Positions 7,888-18,108 of a DNA stretch of 43,365 nt are shown here, piece by piece. The stretch lies in IMG/VR virus record IMGVR_UViG_3300042868_005214, positions 1-43,365 of that record; one strand, 5' to 3'. The DNA is from a virus. Within the stretch, counting starts at the first letter, position 1, and the number at the start of each line of letters is the position of its first letter. The notes beneath the pieces are model-generated. The model did no database searches. It was not told the origin of the DNA and saw only the letters and a program-made list of their open reading frames with translations. The position numbers and the translations under genes are program-made.

Positions 7888-10143
7888 ATGCCAACAACAT
7901 TTTCAGCAGCAACCTGTCTAACATCAAGTTTCGTTTCACCGGGACCATTTAACATCTATTTAACCGATGATTATAGTTCAACACCCTTTAGTTCTGTAAC
8001 AAAAAATCAACTTACAATTGGATGTCCATTTATTTTTAGTAATATTCCTACCGGAACAACCACCCTTTACTTAAAAGATGTTAACTTACTTTATTGTTTT
8101 ACAATACCTGTTAGAGATAACAACATATGTCAAACTTGTAATTTAGGATTATCTAACTATTCTGCAACAACAATAACAAGATTGTCTTGTGGTTTTTTAA
8201 CAGGGTCTTGTCAAAATATTACGGACTATGTTATTCATTGGTATGGTCCAAACGATACAACAACATTACAAAAAAGAACCGGATTTGGTTCAGTTTTTTC
8301 AGGACAATACGATATTCCCCACCCATTTTTGGGCATATCTTCTATACCTTTACCCGAAGGTATTTACACCCCTATTATTCAAAAAGTAATTGTAAGTGGG
8401 TTAACTTTTTCAAACACAGGTGGGACCAATAGTATATTGTTTGATGGTAATTGTCTTCCAACAACAACAATACAACCATTAACTTGTTTTAATCAAACTA
8501 ACACAAAAACTGAATATTGGGCTAGCGGTTATAATCATAACATTACATTTAGTTCACAAAGTCAAGGAATACCTCAACCAGTTTCATCAACATATGTGTT
8601 GTCTCCAACCACAAATTTTATTGCTTGGAAATTTCAAGGTAAAGCGAATCCGGATACAATTAAATTATCATTTAGAGGTAGTAGTTATCTTAATGATATT
8701 GGATTGGAAAATTGGGTAATTGGTACAAATAGTTCCAACGCATATACTCCATCTTTAATCTCTAAATCAGCCGCAACCGCAAGTTATTTTACAAAAATAA
8801 CTTGTTTAACAGGATTAACAAGAAATCCCGGTGATGAAATAATTATTGATGTAATCCCCGCAGAAGCAAATACTGATTGGGACTTACTTATAACGTGTTT
8901 AGATAACTTTAATTGTAATAGTTGTGCATATACTAACCCATACAAAATTATTGGTTCAACAATAACAGGAATTACAAATAATTGTAAAATAAACGTAAAG
9001 TTTACAGTGTCCGGATGTTCTTCAAATACTTTATTTAGTGAGGATTATTTTAAGTATTACGATACCACCGAACTGAATGGTGTTAGTACATTATTTCAAG
9101 ACGCTCAACGTATTTTATCACAACAACAATTTGGAGGTACATTTAACAATATTAGATACGCAGACACAAATGGTAATTTACCATATGATAGTGCCGATTT
9201 TTATTATAATAATAAAGTTTGTACTTATGATTTTCAATATCCTCAAGGTGCCCTAACTAGTTGTAAAACAGACCCAAATGATATAACTTACAAAAAAACA
9301 TTTTTAACTGATGGTAGCAATAGAGGAGTGTTTAGCATTACCGGTTCATCAACCGTAATATCAACATTTTACGATTCTTGGATAGCCGCCATCAACCTTT
9401 CAAACTCATTAGGATATAACCCTAATAACACAAATTTGGGGTATTATAGATATTTTGGTTGGTATTTTCCAAAAACGAATCACCCACATGCTTGTGGTGA
9501 CCAAAGTGGTACAAACGCGGCACTAATTCACCCATCATCAACGGTATTAACCGGGACAACATCAGGCGGAAATTACTTTTTTAATATAACCGCAAATACA
9601 ATCACAAGCGGATATACCATTTCTACTTGTGATATCGATTGTGTATCACGTATTAGTGGGGTATTATCGGTTGTTAACGATTCTTCAACCGGGAATACAC
9701 AATTTAATCAATACTTTTCTGCCAATACAAGTTTTGGTTGGTATGGTATCTATTATGCCCCCGTATTTGAATTTTTATATTATATCACAGCACTCACAAC
9801 CACATTTTCAGCACAAACAATAGGAGAAAAAATATTTACCAATGATTGGTCAACAAGTACATACCCATATTCAGGAACATCACCTTCAATAATACCATCA
9901 TTATCCGGTTCTGTATGTAACTTTAATAATCTTGGTTCTGAAGGGTCTTTTCAAGGGGGTTTCTACAACAACACATTATTATGTCAATATACAACATTAT
10001 ACCCTAATTCTGCCGATACTAGTAGTTTTGAAATATGGGCAACCCCAATTATTAATTATGTTCCAACACCGCCAGATGTATTAGCATACAGATATTCAGG
10101 TGGAAATGTTACATATTCATCATCAACATATATAATCGGATAA
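7888..10143 (+). CDS. Large fibre/adhesin protein, copy 2
   Basis: The 751-residue protein is the paralogue of the product of 3513-5699 and matches it along roughly the first 370 residues (shared module with PFNIYLTDD, GFLTGSCQ, IYTPII, NFIAWKF, FNCNSCAY). The C-terminal halves share only scattered patterns such as HAxGDQSG versus QVCGDGTN and the ISTCDIDC versus YNICDDNC segment. This layout suggests gene duplication followed by divergence of the distal part. The protein is beta-rich by composition and lacks a signal peptide or membrane span. Together with copy 1 it may form two alternative or co-assembled fibres. No named family is recognised. Confidence 0.7.
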   Translation: MPTTFSAATCLTSSFVSPGPFNIYLTDDYSSTPFSSVTKNQLTIGCPFIFSNIPTGTTTLYLKDVNLLYCFTIPVRDNNICQTCNLGLSNYSATTITRLSCGFLTGSCQNITDYVIHWYGPNDTTTLQKRTGFGSVFSGQYDIPHPFLGISSIPLPEGIYTPIIQKVIVSGLTFSNTGGTNSILFDGNCLPTTTIQPLTCFNQTNTKTEYWASGYNHNITFSSQSQGIPQPVSSTYVLSPTTNFIAWKFQGKANPDTIKLSFRGSSYLNDIGLENWVIGTNSSNAYTPSLISKSAATASYFTKITCLTGLTRNPGDEIIIDVIPAEANTDWDLLITCLDNFNCNSCAYTNPYKIIGSTITGITNNCKINVKFTVSGCSSNTLFSEDYFKYYDTTELNGVSTLFQDAQRILSQQQFGGTFNNIRYADTNGNLPYDSADFYYNNKVCTYDFQYPQGALTSCKTDPNDITYKKTFLTDGSNRGVFSITGSSTVISTFYDSWIAAINLSNSLGYNPNNTNLGYYRYFGWYFPKTNHPHACGDQSGTNAALIHPSSTVLTGTTSGGNYFFNITANTITSGYTISTCDIDCVSRISGVLSVVNDSSTGNTQFNQYFSANTSFGWYGIYYAPVFEFLYYITALTTTFSAQTIGEKIFTNDWSTSTYPYSGTSPSIIPSLSGSVCNFNNLGSEGSFQGGFYNNTLLCQYTTLYPNSADTSSFEIWATPIINYVPTPPDVLAYRYSGGNVTYSSSTYIIG

Positions 10144-10146
10144 TTT

Positions 10147-11442
10147 ATGAGCACAGAAAAATATTACACAATAAAAATAACGGGGACAACGTCATCACCG
10201 GGACCATACACAATTTATCTTGATAGTGTCTTTGGAACCGTTGCAACACTTTATCCTGTTGCCGCCCCAGCAACAGGTTTATCATTACCTTTATTACAAG
10301 CGGGCGTAACAATAAAAACTAACACCACACCAAACTCAATTTTCCTTTACAATACGTATTGTGGTAACAATTTATCATTATTACCACCGGTGAATATTAC
10401 TTATAATCCATTCTGTTTATCATTTGAATCTAGTTATTTAGGAACTGTTGTACATAAAACTTTCATACCAAATGGTTTAGTTGGTGGATACCCTTCTTGG
10501 AAGGATAATGAATTGAATTCAACAATTACAATCACTTGGGACGCAACTCTGAACCCCGCTAGATTTGTAATAAATAATTATCAACCGGGGGGAACAGGTA
10601 ATGTTATCTCATCAAAATATCCAACTAACTCAACATCAAACCCACCAAGTAATTGGCAGAGTGTTGGGGGGGTTTCAGTATACTTTACCCAAACTTTAGG
10701 TAATTGTCCCGTAATACAACAAGGTAATTTTAGAAGAAGTGTAAACCAACCTACGTGTATATGTGACGGTAGTATTATTTTTAATGTTGATTTAGATAAC
10801 CCACCTTTCAGTTATTCAATTGATAATGGTGTAACCTATTCATCATCTCCAATATTTACAAACCTTTGTAGTGGAACTTATATTTTAGCAGTTCTTGATT
10901 CAATTGGGAATGTTCATTTAAGTACGGAAATAGTAAAAACTGAAATCCCATCAACAACGTATACAATATCTCTTTACACAACTAATACAAAACCGGTTAA
11001 CAATAATGTGTCGTTAGCAAATTCATATCAAACAACAGTAGTAGTGAACCCACCGTTACCTAACGGAGCAACAATAACTTTTGATTTAATACATAACAAT
11101 AATTTCTATTCATCACCTAATAGTGGAACATCAATACTAACCACTTCAACATTATTATATAAAAATGGTGATGAAGTATTATTAACAAGCACTTCAAATA
11201 GTGTTAATCAATCTGTTAATACCGCCGCAGGATGTCAAACGGATTATGTTTACCAATCAAATATTAGTGATGTTTGGAGTTCATTAACAATCTCTAATAG
11301 TGATACAATAACAATCTCTACATCATCAAGAGTTGACAAAACAACAACAGGAAAATGTGTTGTTGGATATAGTAACGATAACTACTCAATTAGTAATCCG
11401 GTTATTAGTGGATGCGATTGTTGTTCAATAATTATTAACTAA
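10147..11442 (+). CDS. Fibre protein: shared module plus SprB-like domain
   Basis: The 431-residue protein begins with the shared N-terminal module (GPYTIYLDSVFG, then a Leu-Pro strand and Cys). A middle segment at about residues 199-256 resembles one SprB-type unit (CDGSIIFNVDLDNPPFSYSI and then CSGTYILAVLD). The remainder is Thr/Ser/Asn-rich beta sequence ending in a cysteine cluster (GCDCC). It starts three bases after the previous stop, so it is translated with the large paralogue. A virion adhesin role is likely from context. The SprB assignment of the middle unit is weaker than for the 7218 and 14533 products because the glycine turn is missing. Confidence 0.65.
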   Translation: MSTEKYYTIKITGTTSSPGPYTIYLDSVFGTVATLYPVAAPATGLSLPLLQAGVTIKTNTTPNSIFLYNTYCGNNLSLLPPVNITYNPFCLSFESSYLGTVVHKTFIPNGLVGGYPSWKDNELNSTITITWDATLNPARFVINNYQPGGTGNVISSKYPTNSTSNPPSNWQSVGGVSVYFTQTLGNCPVIQQGNFRRSVNQPTCICDGSIIFNVDLDNPPFSYSIDNGVTYSSSPIFTNLCSGTYILAVLDSIGNVHLSTEIVKTEIPSTTYTISLYTTNTKPVNNNVSLANSYQTTVVVNPPLPNGATITFDLIHNNNFYSSPNSGTSILTTSTLLYKNGDEVLLTSTSNSVNQSVNTAAGCQTDYVYQSNISDVWSSLTISNSDTITISTSSRVDKTTTGKCVVGYSNDNYSISNPVISGCDCCSIIIN

Positions 11443-11457
11443 TAATAAAACACAGAA

Positions 11458-11465
11458 TATTTATA
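11458..11465 (+). promoter_or_regulatory. Candidate late promoter motif
   Basis: TATTTATA lies four bases before the ATG of the 807-residue gene, in the short gap after the stop at 11442. If it is a true -10 box the transcript would be nearly leaderless. Otherwise it may act in translation initiation. Confidence 0.5.
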
Positions 11466-11469
11466 CAGT

Positions 11470-13893
11470 ATGGCATATATAATTAAAAACACATCAGCGT
11501 TAATTAGTACAAGATTAACCGACACAGCTAGACAAAAACTATCTGAAGGTAATTTTAACATTTCGTATTTCCAAGTTGGAGATAGTGAAGTGTCTTATAA
11601 TACACTAACCGGAACATCTTACAATCAATCTAGTAACAATATATTAGAACCTAATTTTAATTCACAAAATTCCGCTCCGGGACAAAGTAATAAACAAAAT
11701 GTAAAATATCCAATTTACGTTGACCCTGATGACAGTAATACGTTTGGTATTCCATTTTCAGACCCAGCGGTTTCTCCAATATATAATAGAGCAACAATGA
11801 GAGGTTTTTTTAGTGGAGATTCATCCACATCTAATTGGAGTGCATTAACCGATACTAACTATGTGATTGATTCTAACTACGTTGTTGATATTTCAACATT
11901 TACCGGAGGAACAAACATTAAAATAATATACTCAGCTTGCGGTGATTCAACCATTGTTAGATTACCAGCTAAAGGTGATTTAATAACAATTTATTTTGAC
12001 GGTAATTCAAGTTCTTGTACCACTGAACCAATTTCTGTTACCCCAACACCGACACCAACACCGACACCAACACCATCATACGACGCTTGTATCATATATC
12101 CAACACCAACACCGTCATCATCTTGTTGCGTTACAACACCAACAGGTTGTACTCCAACACCAATTATTAATAGTTTTGTAAATGTTAATAGTTGTTACAA
12201 TATATTAACATACAGAATTGTCGATATTTGTTTAAATGTTGTAACATTAGATAGAGTAACACCAAACTATTCATATATTGCCTCCGGATGTTCTTATGTT
12301 AGAACATTAGTGTATCCGCCAAATATGACTGATTTATATGACAGTATTACACCGTCACCACATTGGAACACTGATGTAATTAATTATGAATCTGTTTGTA
12401 ATACAGACGAATTTGACGTTAAAGTTTGGAATATGAATATTCCTTGGTCGGAGAATCCTGCGGGATTAATTGACACTATTTCTCAAGATTATAAAACATT
12501 TAACTCTAAATCATACATTGGAACTAAAGAATATTTAGGATATATGTCCGATAGTGGACAAACTTTTGTTAATATGGCGGGCGATGTTGAAGATTCAGTT
12601 TATTACTACGACTCATTTTACAATAAAATAACAGTCGCACCTAAAGAACAAAAAGCTATCGCAATTATTCATTACACAAACCAATCTATTGATTTCTTTT
12701 ATGGTGAAAAATTTGCATTAGAACAACCTATTAGTGGAACAATCCCTGAAGATATTACAGGAGACGCTAGAAACTTTAAACTACATTTACCTTGGTTAAT
12801 GTGGCATAAAAACCCTGAATGTTGTTTTGGTGAAACATTTTATGTTAGTCCACCTGAAGACAAGGTATTAATTAACGTTTTTGAACCTCACTATATTAAA
12901 TCAACAAAAAGTAGTGATATGAATAATCCGGGTATTCGATATTATTTTTTATGGGACACTCACCAAAATAGTAGTAGTGGATTACCAAATAGAGTTGGTA
13001 AAGTATTCCCTGACCAAAAAATAATAATTATAGATGATGAAGAATTGATTGCGGCGTTATCATATAAATCAAACCGTAACTGGACTTTACCGGCAGCAAC
13101 AACATCACTAATCGTTCCAAATAGTTGTAGTTCAAAAGAAGGGTCATTTAATGGTGTATTAACAAGTGCTAATCAAACTATGTATGTTAGTTATTTATTA
13201 ACAAATACAACCTCAGGAGCAACTAATTCATTACATTGTAATTACTACTCAACCATATCCGGACCAAACGTTGACTGTGGAACTCCGGGTAGTCAAAACG
13301 TTGCTGTTAGATTTGGTGGAGAATTTAATTGTTTAAATCAAATAACAAATAATTCACTTTTTGGTGGTTATATTGCAAATAAATTTCAAATTATTTGTCA
13401 AATAGTTGAGGACGGTAGTAGACCTTTGTCAAACGCTTGGACAATAATTAACTTTACAAACCAATTAAGTGCGTCAACAGTAAATGGTTATATAACTCAA
13501 AGCGGATTAACAGGGAACACATTTGTTATAACTAGCGATATGCTTAACTCTACTGTCGCAACAAAATACAACTTAAATAATTACATTTCATTACCACCTA
13601 AAACACCAATAAATCTTACAACACCTACTCTTAATTTTGGTGACGAATATTATTTCTATGGTTCATTAGAAACCGACATCCAAGCAACTATCTATGAAAT
13701 GAGATATAAGATAAACCTTGGTCAAGCAGAATTTCAACGTTCATCAAACCCAACTTGGTCACAAGGTGTCTCACCATATATTTCAGAAATTGGGCTTTAC
13801 GATGACAAAATGAATCTTATGATTGTATCAAAGCTACAATCACCTATTCTTAGACAGGGGATTCAACAGTTTTTAGTAAAATTTGATTTTTAA
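11470..13893 (+). CDS. Tail-collar-fibre-like protein with Thr/Pro linker
   Basis: The 807-residue protein begins MAYIIKNTSALISTRLTDTA followed by a FQVGDSEV segment, resembling the start of phage tail-collar fibre proteins, in which a leading helix is followed by a conserved GlyAsp/GlySer turn. Its C-terminus (ISEIGLYDDKMNLMIVSKL, then a hydrophobic strand) matches the 'xEIGLYDxxGxLIAxA' pattern of the same group. Between them are a Thr/Pro linker at about residues 190-225 and a large aromatic, cysteine-containing region. This protein probably joins fibres to the baseplate. It has its own promoter-like motif and is followed three bases later by the RuvC-like gene. The fibre-collar assignment rests on short motifs. 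Confidence 0.65.
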   Translation: MAYIIKNTSALISTRLTDTARQKLSEGNFNISYFQVGDSEVSYNTLTGTSYNQSSNNILEPNFNSQNSAPGQSNKQNVKYPIYVDPDDSNTFGIPFSDPAVSPIYNRATMRGFFSGDSSTSNWSALTDTNYVIDSNYVVDISTFTGGTNIKIIYSACGDSTIVRLPAKGDLITIYFDGNSSSCTTEPISVTPTPTPTPTPTPSYDACIIYPTPTPSSSCCVTTPTGCTPTPIINSFVNVNSCYNILTYRIVDICLNVVTLDRVTPNYSYIASGCSYVRTLVYPPNMTDLYDSITPSPHWNTDVINYESVCNTDEFDVKVWNMNIPWSENPAGLIDTISQDYKTFNSKSYIGTKEYLGYMSDSGQTFVNMAGDVEDSVYYYDSFYNKITVAPKEQKAIAIIHYTNQSIDFFYGEKFALEQPISGTIPEDITGDARNFKLHLPWLMWHKNPECCFGETFYVSPPEDKVLINVFEPHYIKSTKSSDMNNPGIRYYFLWDTHQNSSSGLPNRVGKVFPDQKIIIIDDEELIAALSYKSNRNWTLPAATTSLIVPNSCSSKEGSFNGVLTSANQTMYVSYLLTNTTSGATNSLHCNYYSTISGPNVDCGTPGSQNVAVRFGGEFNCLNQITNNSLFGGYIANKFQIICQIVEDGSRPLSNAWTIINFTNQLSASTVNGYITQSGLTGNTFVITSDMLNSTVATKYNLNNYISLPPKTPINLTTPTLNFGDEYYFYGSLETDIQATIYEMRYKINLGQAEFQRSSNPTWSQGVSPYISEIGLYDDKMNLMIVSKLQSPILRQGIQQFLVKFDF

Positions 13894-13896
13894 CAT

Positions 13897-14496
13897 ATGA
13901 AAAAAACATTAAAAGAAAGCCCTAAAGTTTTAGGGCTTGATGTATCAACCAAAACTATTGGTTGGGCATTATTTGACATACAAAGTAGAGAATTATTAGA
14001 ACTAACCCACGTATCACCAACACCAAAACCAAAGGAAGATAATAAAATAAAAGAACTACTTCTTAAAGGTGAAATCTTTAGAACCAAACTTTTAGAGTAC
14101 AAAGATATGGGTATCACTAAAGTTATTATTGAGGAACCTCTATTAAACTCAAATAACGTCTATACAGTCCAAACTTTATTAAGGTTTAACACATTAGTCA
14201 CAAAAGAAATTTACGACGTTTTAGGGGTAGTTCCTGACTTCATATCAACATATAACTCTCGTAAGTTCGCCTTCCCCGAATTAGTTAAAGAAAATGATAA
14301 AGGTAAGTTTGTTTTATTTGGTGGTCTACCAAAAGACATTGATAAAAAACAAATCATATGGGAATTAATAGCCAAAAAAGAACCCCAAATCACTTGGCAA
14401 TACACAAGAAACAACACTCTTAAAAAAGAGAACTTCGACCAAACAGACGCTTATTGTTGTGTCTTAGGTCATATGAATCAAGAAAATTTATGGTAA
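13897..14496 (+). CDS. RuvC-like Holliday junction resolvase
   Basis: The 199-residue protein has the RNase H-fold resolvase signature: GLDVSTKTIGWAL near the N-terminus with Asp15, IIEEPLL with Glu79/Glu80, and a C-terminal DQTDAYCC helix with Asp181 and Asp184. These acidic residues would bind two metals and cut four-way junctions. T4 itself uses the unrelated endonuclease VII (gp49); RuvC-type enzymes fill that job in several other phages. Cutting of recombination junctions before packaging is the likely task, which suits its position at the end of a late fibre operon. A strong terminator follows directly. Confidence 0.88.
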   Translation: MKKTLKESPKVLGLDVSTKTIGWALFDIQSRELLELTHVSPTPKPKEDNKIKELLLKGEIFRTKLLEYKDMGITKVIIEEPLLNSNNVYTVQTLLRFNTLVTKEIYDVLGVVPDFISTYNSRKFAFPELVKENDKGKFVLFGGLPKDIDKKQIIWELIAKKEPQITWQYTRNNTLKKENFDQTDAYCCVLGHMNQENLW

Positions 14497-14497
14497 T

Positions 14498-14527
14498 AAA
14501 AAAACCCCCAATTAAGGGGGTTTTTTT
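14498..14527. terminator. Bidirectional intrinsic terminator
   Basis: Five C (14505-14509) and five G (14516-14520) form a stem with loop AATTAA. The flanking seven A and seven T extend it and give a U-tract on either strand. It lies between the stop of the RuvC-like gene (14496) and the stop of the convergent SprB-repeat gene (14533), so it can end both transcripts. Confidence 0.92.
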
Positions 14528-14532
14528 ATTTA

Positions 14533-17500
14533 TTAACAGAATGGGTATATACAACCTGCAGTAAATGTTGAGTAGTTACTATCAATAACATTACCATTTA
14601 ATAATGTTGCCGATATTCTTATTCTATAATTATGAACCGGATTTGAAGGTGGACAAGGTCCATTCCATCCATTAAAATTATCACCTGAACCATAATCTGT
14701 TGGTTGAACATTACCACTATTCCAATTACCATTTATAGGTATGTTTAATTGGGTCGGGTCAATATCCGTCACCCACCAATGGATGAAATATCCATCAGGA
14801 CTACTACCTGAAGCATCTATATCTTCACAAAGTATTTCATAACTCACAACATTTGAAACATCGAACGAATTTAAAATCCAATTCATCTCAGGAGAGTCAT
14901 TAAATTGGTAACAAAACGATGAATAATACGCTGTTGGAATAACATTTCCTTCAGTATATGTGTTACTGTATAATGTTATTGATGGTTCTCCCTTTTTACA
15001 AGTTGAAAAGATATCAATGTTGTATTGAGTGGTTGATTTTTTATCACACCTAACCGTATACACAAAACCAATTTCACTATTACTACTTGTTTGAGAAAAT
15101 ACTGATGCTCCATTATACGTAACATTTAAAGTAACCACACTATTAGTTACATTTGGTGTTAATACAATTTTTACAACGTCACCCTCATTTGTACCTAAAG
15201 TACTAATAAATACATTAGCGTCAAAGGTTGAATCAAATGAATAGATTAAAATATCATTAATATATATATTACCACTTGCGTTAGACCTAGCACAATCACT
15301 CCAATTTCTTAATTTAGTAGGACAGTTTGATTTAACAGGAACAATAACAGTATCTAACAGTTTAACACATTCTTCACAAGGTTTAACCCCATCACTACCT
15401 GTATATATTGTTGGCGACACATCGTCAAACCAATTATAATCATAAGTTGTTCCACCCCAATTGTTCTCTAATTGAGCTAAATCACTAGAAATCTCTTTCA
15501 ATTCCCAACAAAGTTTATTTGTAAAGTCCAAAATAACACCACCAACAACGTTACCCGGAACCGCAGGAACCGGTTGAATAACTACAGTAGTTTTATTCGG
15601 TCTTTCTCCGCATATTAAATAAGCGTAATACGTTTTCTTAGAAGACGGTGTTGGAGTCATTGTCATTGTTTGAGTTGGGGTTTGAGTTTGAGTTGGAGTA
15701 TTTGTCGGAGTTTTAGTTGGAGTCTGAGTAGGAGTTTTAGTTTGAGTAGGGGTTTGAGTATTTGTAGGCGTAACTGTAGCCGTATTTGTTGGTGTTGGTG
15801 TTGGAGTTGGAGGTATAGACCCAATTGTTGGTGTTTGACTTGGAGTATGAGTTGGTGTTTGTGTTTGAGTTGGCGTATTTGTCGGAGTTTTAGTTGGTGT
15901 TTGAGTTTGGGTAGGCGTAACTGTCGTAGTATTTGTAGGAGTAGGTGTTGGTGTAAGACAACCAAATTCACATTCAATATCGTAATCAATTCTCATTTTA
16001 ATTAAAACATTAGAATTATGTAACGATTCCGGTTCACAATTTGTTGAGATTGTTATTTCATTTGTTAATGGATTAATATCAACATTTCCCGGACCAATTT
16101 GAGGGCACGATTCAATCAATGATGCGATTGTTGAGTACCATAAATTATCTGAAGGGTAATCCTGCAATGTAGACCCTGTATAGAATGTTGCGGAATTAAC
16201 ACAGTCACCAATGACTGTTGACGCTGAGAATATTGTTTGAGTTAAAAGACAATTTTCATTCCCTATAATTAATTCGGCATATCCCTCATTTAAATATTGT
16301 CTAGGACCTGAGTAAATTTTCATAGGTTTGTTTAATTCACCTAAACAAACATTAGAATAACCTACTTGGTTTTCGTAGACTTTATCTCCCCTAATACCCA
16401 TTCTTTTCGCTTTTGAACACCCTGAACTATCTACAATTCTAACCTCATAATCACCCGGAGGTAAATCAGTTATTTCCATAACAGTAGTTCCAACAGTATC
16501 TCCATCAAAATATAATGTAAACGGTGGTGTCCCGTTTGTTATATAAGATGTTAACGAACCATTACTATTAATAGAGTCAGTACTTAATAAATGAAAATCA
16601 ATAGTATTTGAACCATCAATGGTAAACGGAGATGATTGATTACATAACAATGCGTCTGTCACATTTGCAATATAATTACCTGAAAATAAATTAGTAAAAG
16701 TGTATGACGTAAATGAAGTTGATATAGATTTACCATTAATTGTATACAAATAAGGTGGAGTTCCACCTGAAGTTATTTCCAATTTAACCGACCCATCTTT
16801 TCCGTTACAAGTTGTTCCGGTTGTGGTAACTGTTAAATCATACACAACATCATTATTAATGACGTAAGTCCCCATAAATACACATAAAGCAGAACCTGAA
16901 TCAGATACTGTTAATGAATATGTTCCTGACGATAAAAAATCAAAAATCCAAGTACCACTATCTGATGGTGTTTGACTGTCTGAATTACCGTCAGAATCTG
17001 TTAAAGTAAATGTATAAGGAGCAACCCCACCAAAAACTTGAATAGGACCTATTGCTCCTGATGAATCATTACACTTTGAGTTTCTTGTATTAACAGAAAC
17101 TGTAGATATCCCCATAGGAACTTGTAGAGTAACTGTTGCTGTAAACGTACATAACCCGGCATCAGTAACTTGAATTGTAAATCCTCCAGCACCCAATCCA
17201 CTAAAGACAACAGTTCTGTCAAAAGTAATATTTGTTACACCATTTGACCCTAAGTAATAAAATGGTGGTGTACCGCCGGTTATAGTTATACTAACTTCAC
17301 CATCACTACTAAAACAAGTCGGTTGTGTTAAATAAGCAACACCAAAACCAACGGGTTCTATTTTACCAACAAACCCACTTTTACTTATACTACATCCTGT
17401 ATTATCTGTAACTGTCACAGAGTATGTCCCTGTCGATAAATTAGAAATAGAATCCCCAACACTACCGTCAGACCATAAATACGTATATGGTGGGTTACCT

Positions 17501-18105
17501 GTTAATCCTGAAATAAACATTTTTCCGGAATTAACTGCACATCCCGCATCGTTTACAATGTAGAAACCATAATCAATTGTTGTTGAATTTTTAATAATAC
17601 AAGTCTCAGACTTCCCGGTACAACCACCTCCGTCATCAGCAATCACATAATAAGTTCCATAAGGTATTGTTGTGAATTCAAATGTGTTTGAATATGATGC
17701 CCCTGAGGATACAAACCCTGTTGTATTATTATATAAACTAAAAGTTGATATATCATACGCATTAATTGTTGACGCAATTAGAGAACCATTATTGAACCCA
17801 CATAATGTGTTGGTTGCTGATGTTATTGTAACACAGGTTCCACTAGATATAATAATATTTACCGGTAATATTGTATTGGTTGGAGCACAACTATCAATAA
17901 TGTTGAATGAATACGTTCCTGCGGATAAACTTGTTGCGTTATATGTTGTCGCGCTTGGACCTAATGAAATAGTTGTTGCCGATGGTGATAACCATTGGAT
18001 GGTATAATCAGGAGCTTCACCAATAATATCAATGGTGAACGAACCTGAATTAGTATTAGCACAATCTCCTGTTATACTAGCGTTATATGTTAAATTACAA
18101 GGCAT
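14533..18105 (-). CDS. SprB-repeat virion adhesin with Thr/Pro stalk
   Basis: The 1190-residue protein has about seven tandem SprB-like units in residues 1-575, each near 75-80 residues and carrying DG or SG, then GGTPPY, then GTYxVxVxD and a Cys. The clearest are at 183-250 ([26 protein letters not shown]), 258-330 ([15 protein letters not shown]) and 425-495 ([16 protein letters not shown]). A linking region follows, then a Thr/Pro stalk at 718-822 and a 365-residue C-terminal domain with further beta strands. SprB repeats are known from the surface adhesin used in Flavobacterium gliding. There is no signal peptide or type IX sorting domain, so it is not itself a host-type secreted adhesin. 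It is the last gene of the minus-strand late operon. A long host-contacting fibre is likely. Confidence 0.82.
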   Translation of the reverse strand: MPCNLTYNASITGDCANTNSGSFTIDIIGEAPDYTIQWLSPSATTISLGPSATTYNATSLSAGTYSFNIIDSCAPTNTILPVNIIISSGTCVTITSATNTLCGFNNGSLIASTINAYDISTFSLYNNTTGFVSSGASYSNTFEFTTIPYGTYYVIADDGGGCTGKSETCIIKNSTTIDYGFYIVNDAGCAVNSGKMFISGLTGNPPYTYLWSDGSVGDSISNLSTGTYSVTVTDNTGCSISKSGFVGKIEPVGFGVAYLTQPTCFSSDGEVSITITGGTPPFYYLGSNGVTNITFDRTVVFSGLGAGGFTIQVTDAGLCTFTATVTLQVPMGISTVSVNTRNSKCNDSSGAIGPIQVFGGVAPYTFTLTDSDGNSDSQTPSDSGTWIFDFLSSGTYSLTVSDSGSALCVFMGTYVINNDVVYDLTVTTTGTTCNGKDGSVKLEITSGGTPPYLYTINGKSISTSFTSYTFTNLFSGNYIANVTDALLCNQSSPFTIDGSNTIDFHLLSTDSINSNGSLTSYITNGTPPFTLYFDGDTVGTTVMEITDLPPGDYEVRIVDSSGCSKAKRMGIRGDKVYENQVGYSNVCLGELNKPMKIYSGPRQYLNEGYAELIIGNENCLLTQTIFSASTVIGDCVNSATFYTGSTLQDYPSDNLWYSTIASLIESCPQIGPGNVDINPLTNEITISTNCEPESLHNSNVLIKMRIDYDIECEFGCLTPTPTPTNTTTVTPTQTQTPTKTPTNTPTQTQTPTHTPSQTPTIGSIPPTPTPTPTNTATVTPTNTQTPTQTKTPTQTPTKTPTNTPTQTQTPTQTMTMTPTPSSKKTYYAYLICGERPNKTTVVIQPVPAVPGNVVGGVILDFTNKLCWELKEISSDLAQLENNWGGTTYDYNWFDDVSPTIYTGSDGVKPCEECVKLLDTVIVPVKSNCPTKLRNWSDCARSNASGNIYINDILIYSFDSTFDANVFISTLGTNEGDVVKIVLTPNVTNSVVTLNVTYNGASVFSQTSSNSEIGFVYTVRCDKKSTTQYNIDIFSTCKKGEPSITLYSNTYTEGNVIPTAYYSSFCYQFNDSPEMNWILNSFDVSNVVSYEILCEDIDASGSSPDGYFIHWWVTDIDPTQLNIPINGNWNSGNVQPTDYGSGDNFNGWNGPCPPSNPVHNYRIRISATLLNGNVIDSNYSTFTAGCIYPFC
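15640..15954 (-). repeat. Degenerate Thr/Pro-coding repeat
   Basis: This segment codes residues 718-822 of the SprB-repeat protein. [18 protein letters not shown] unit occurs twice (near residues 736-752 and 795-811), with the intervening [11 protein letters not shown] break. The DNA units are similar but not identical, unlike the perfect repeat at 5969-6190, and lie in inverted orientation to it. Confidence 0.85.
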
Positions 18106-18108
18106 TTT

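Noticed and set aside
2198-14496. Diversity-generating retroelement acting on the fibre genes
   Set aside because: No reverse transcriptase or template/variable repeat pair is visible in the window; the paralogue divergence is spread out and not limited to adenines.
15663-16005. Open frames on both strands across the Thr/Pro stalk of the SprB gene
   Set aside because: They are Leu/Gln/Lys- or Ser/Cys/Arg-rich shadows of a low-complexity coding repeat, without support from spacing or start sites.
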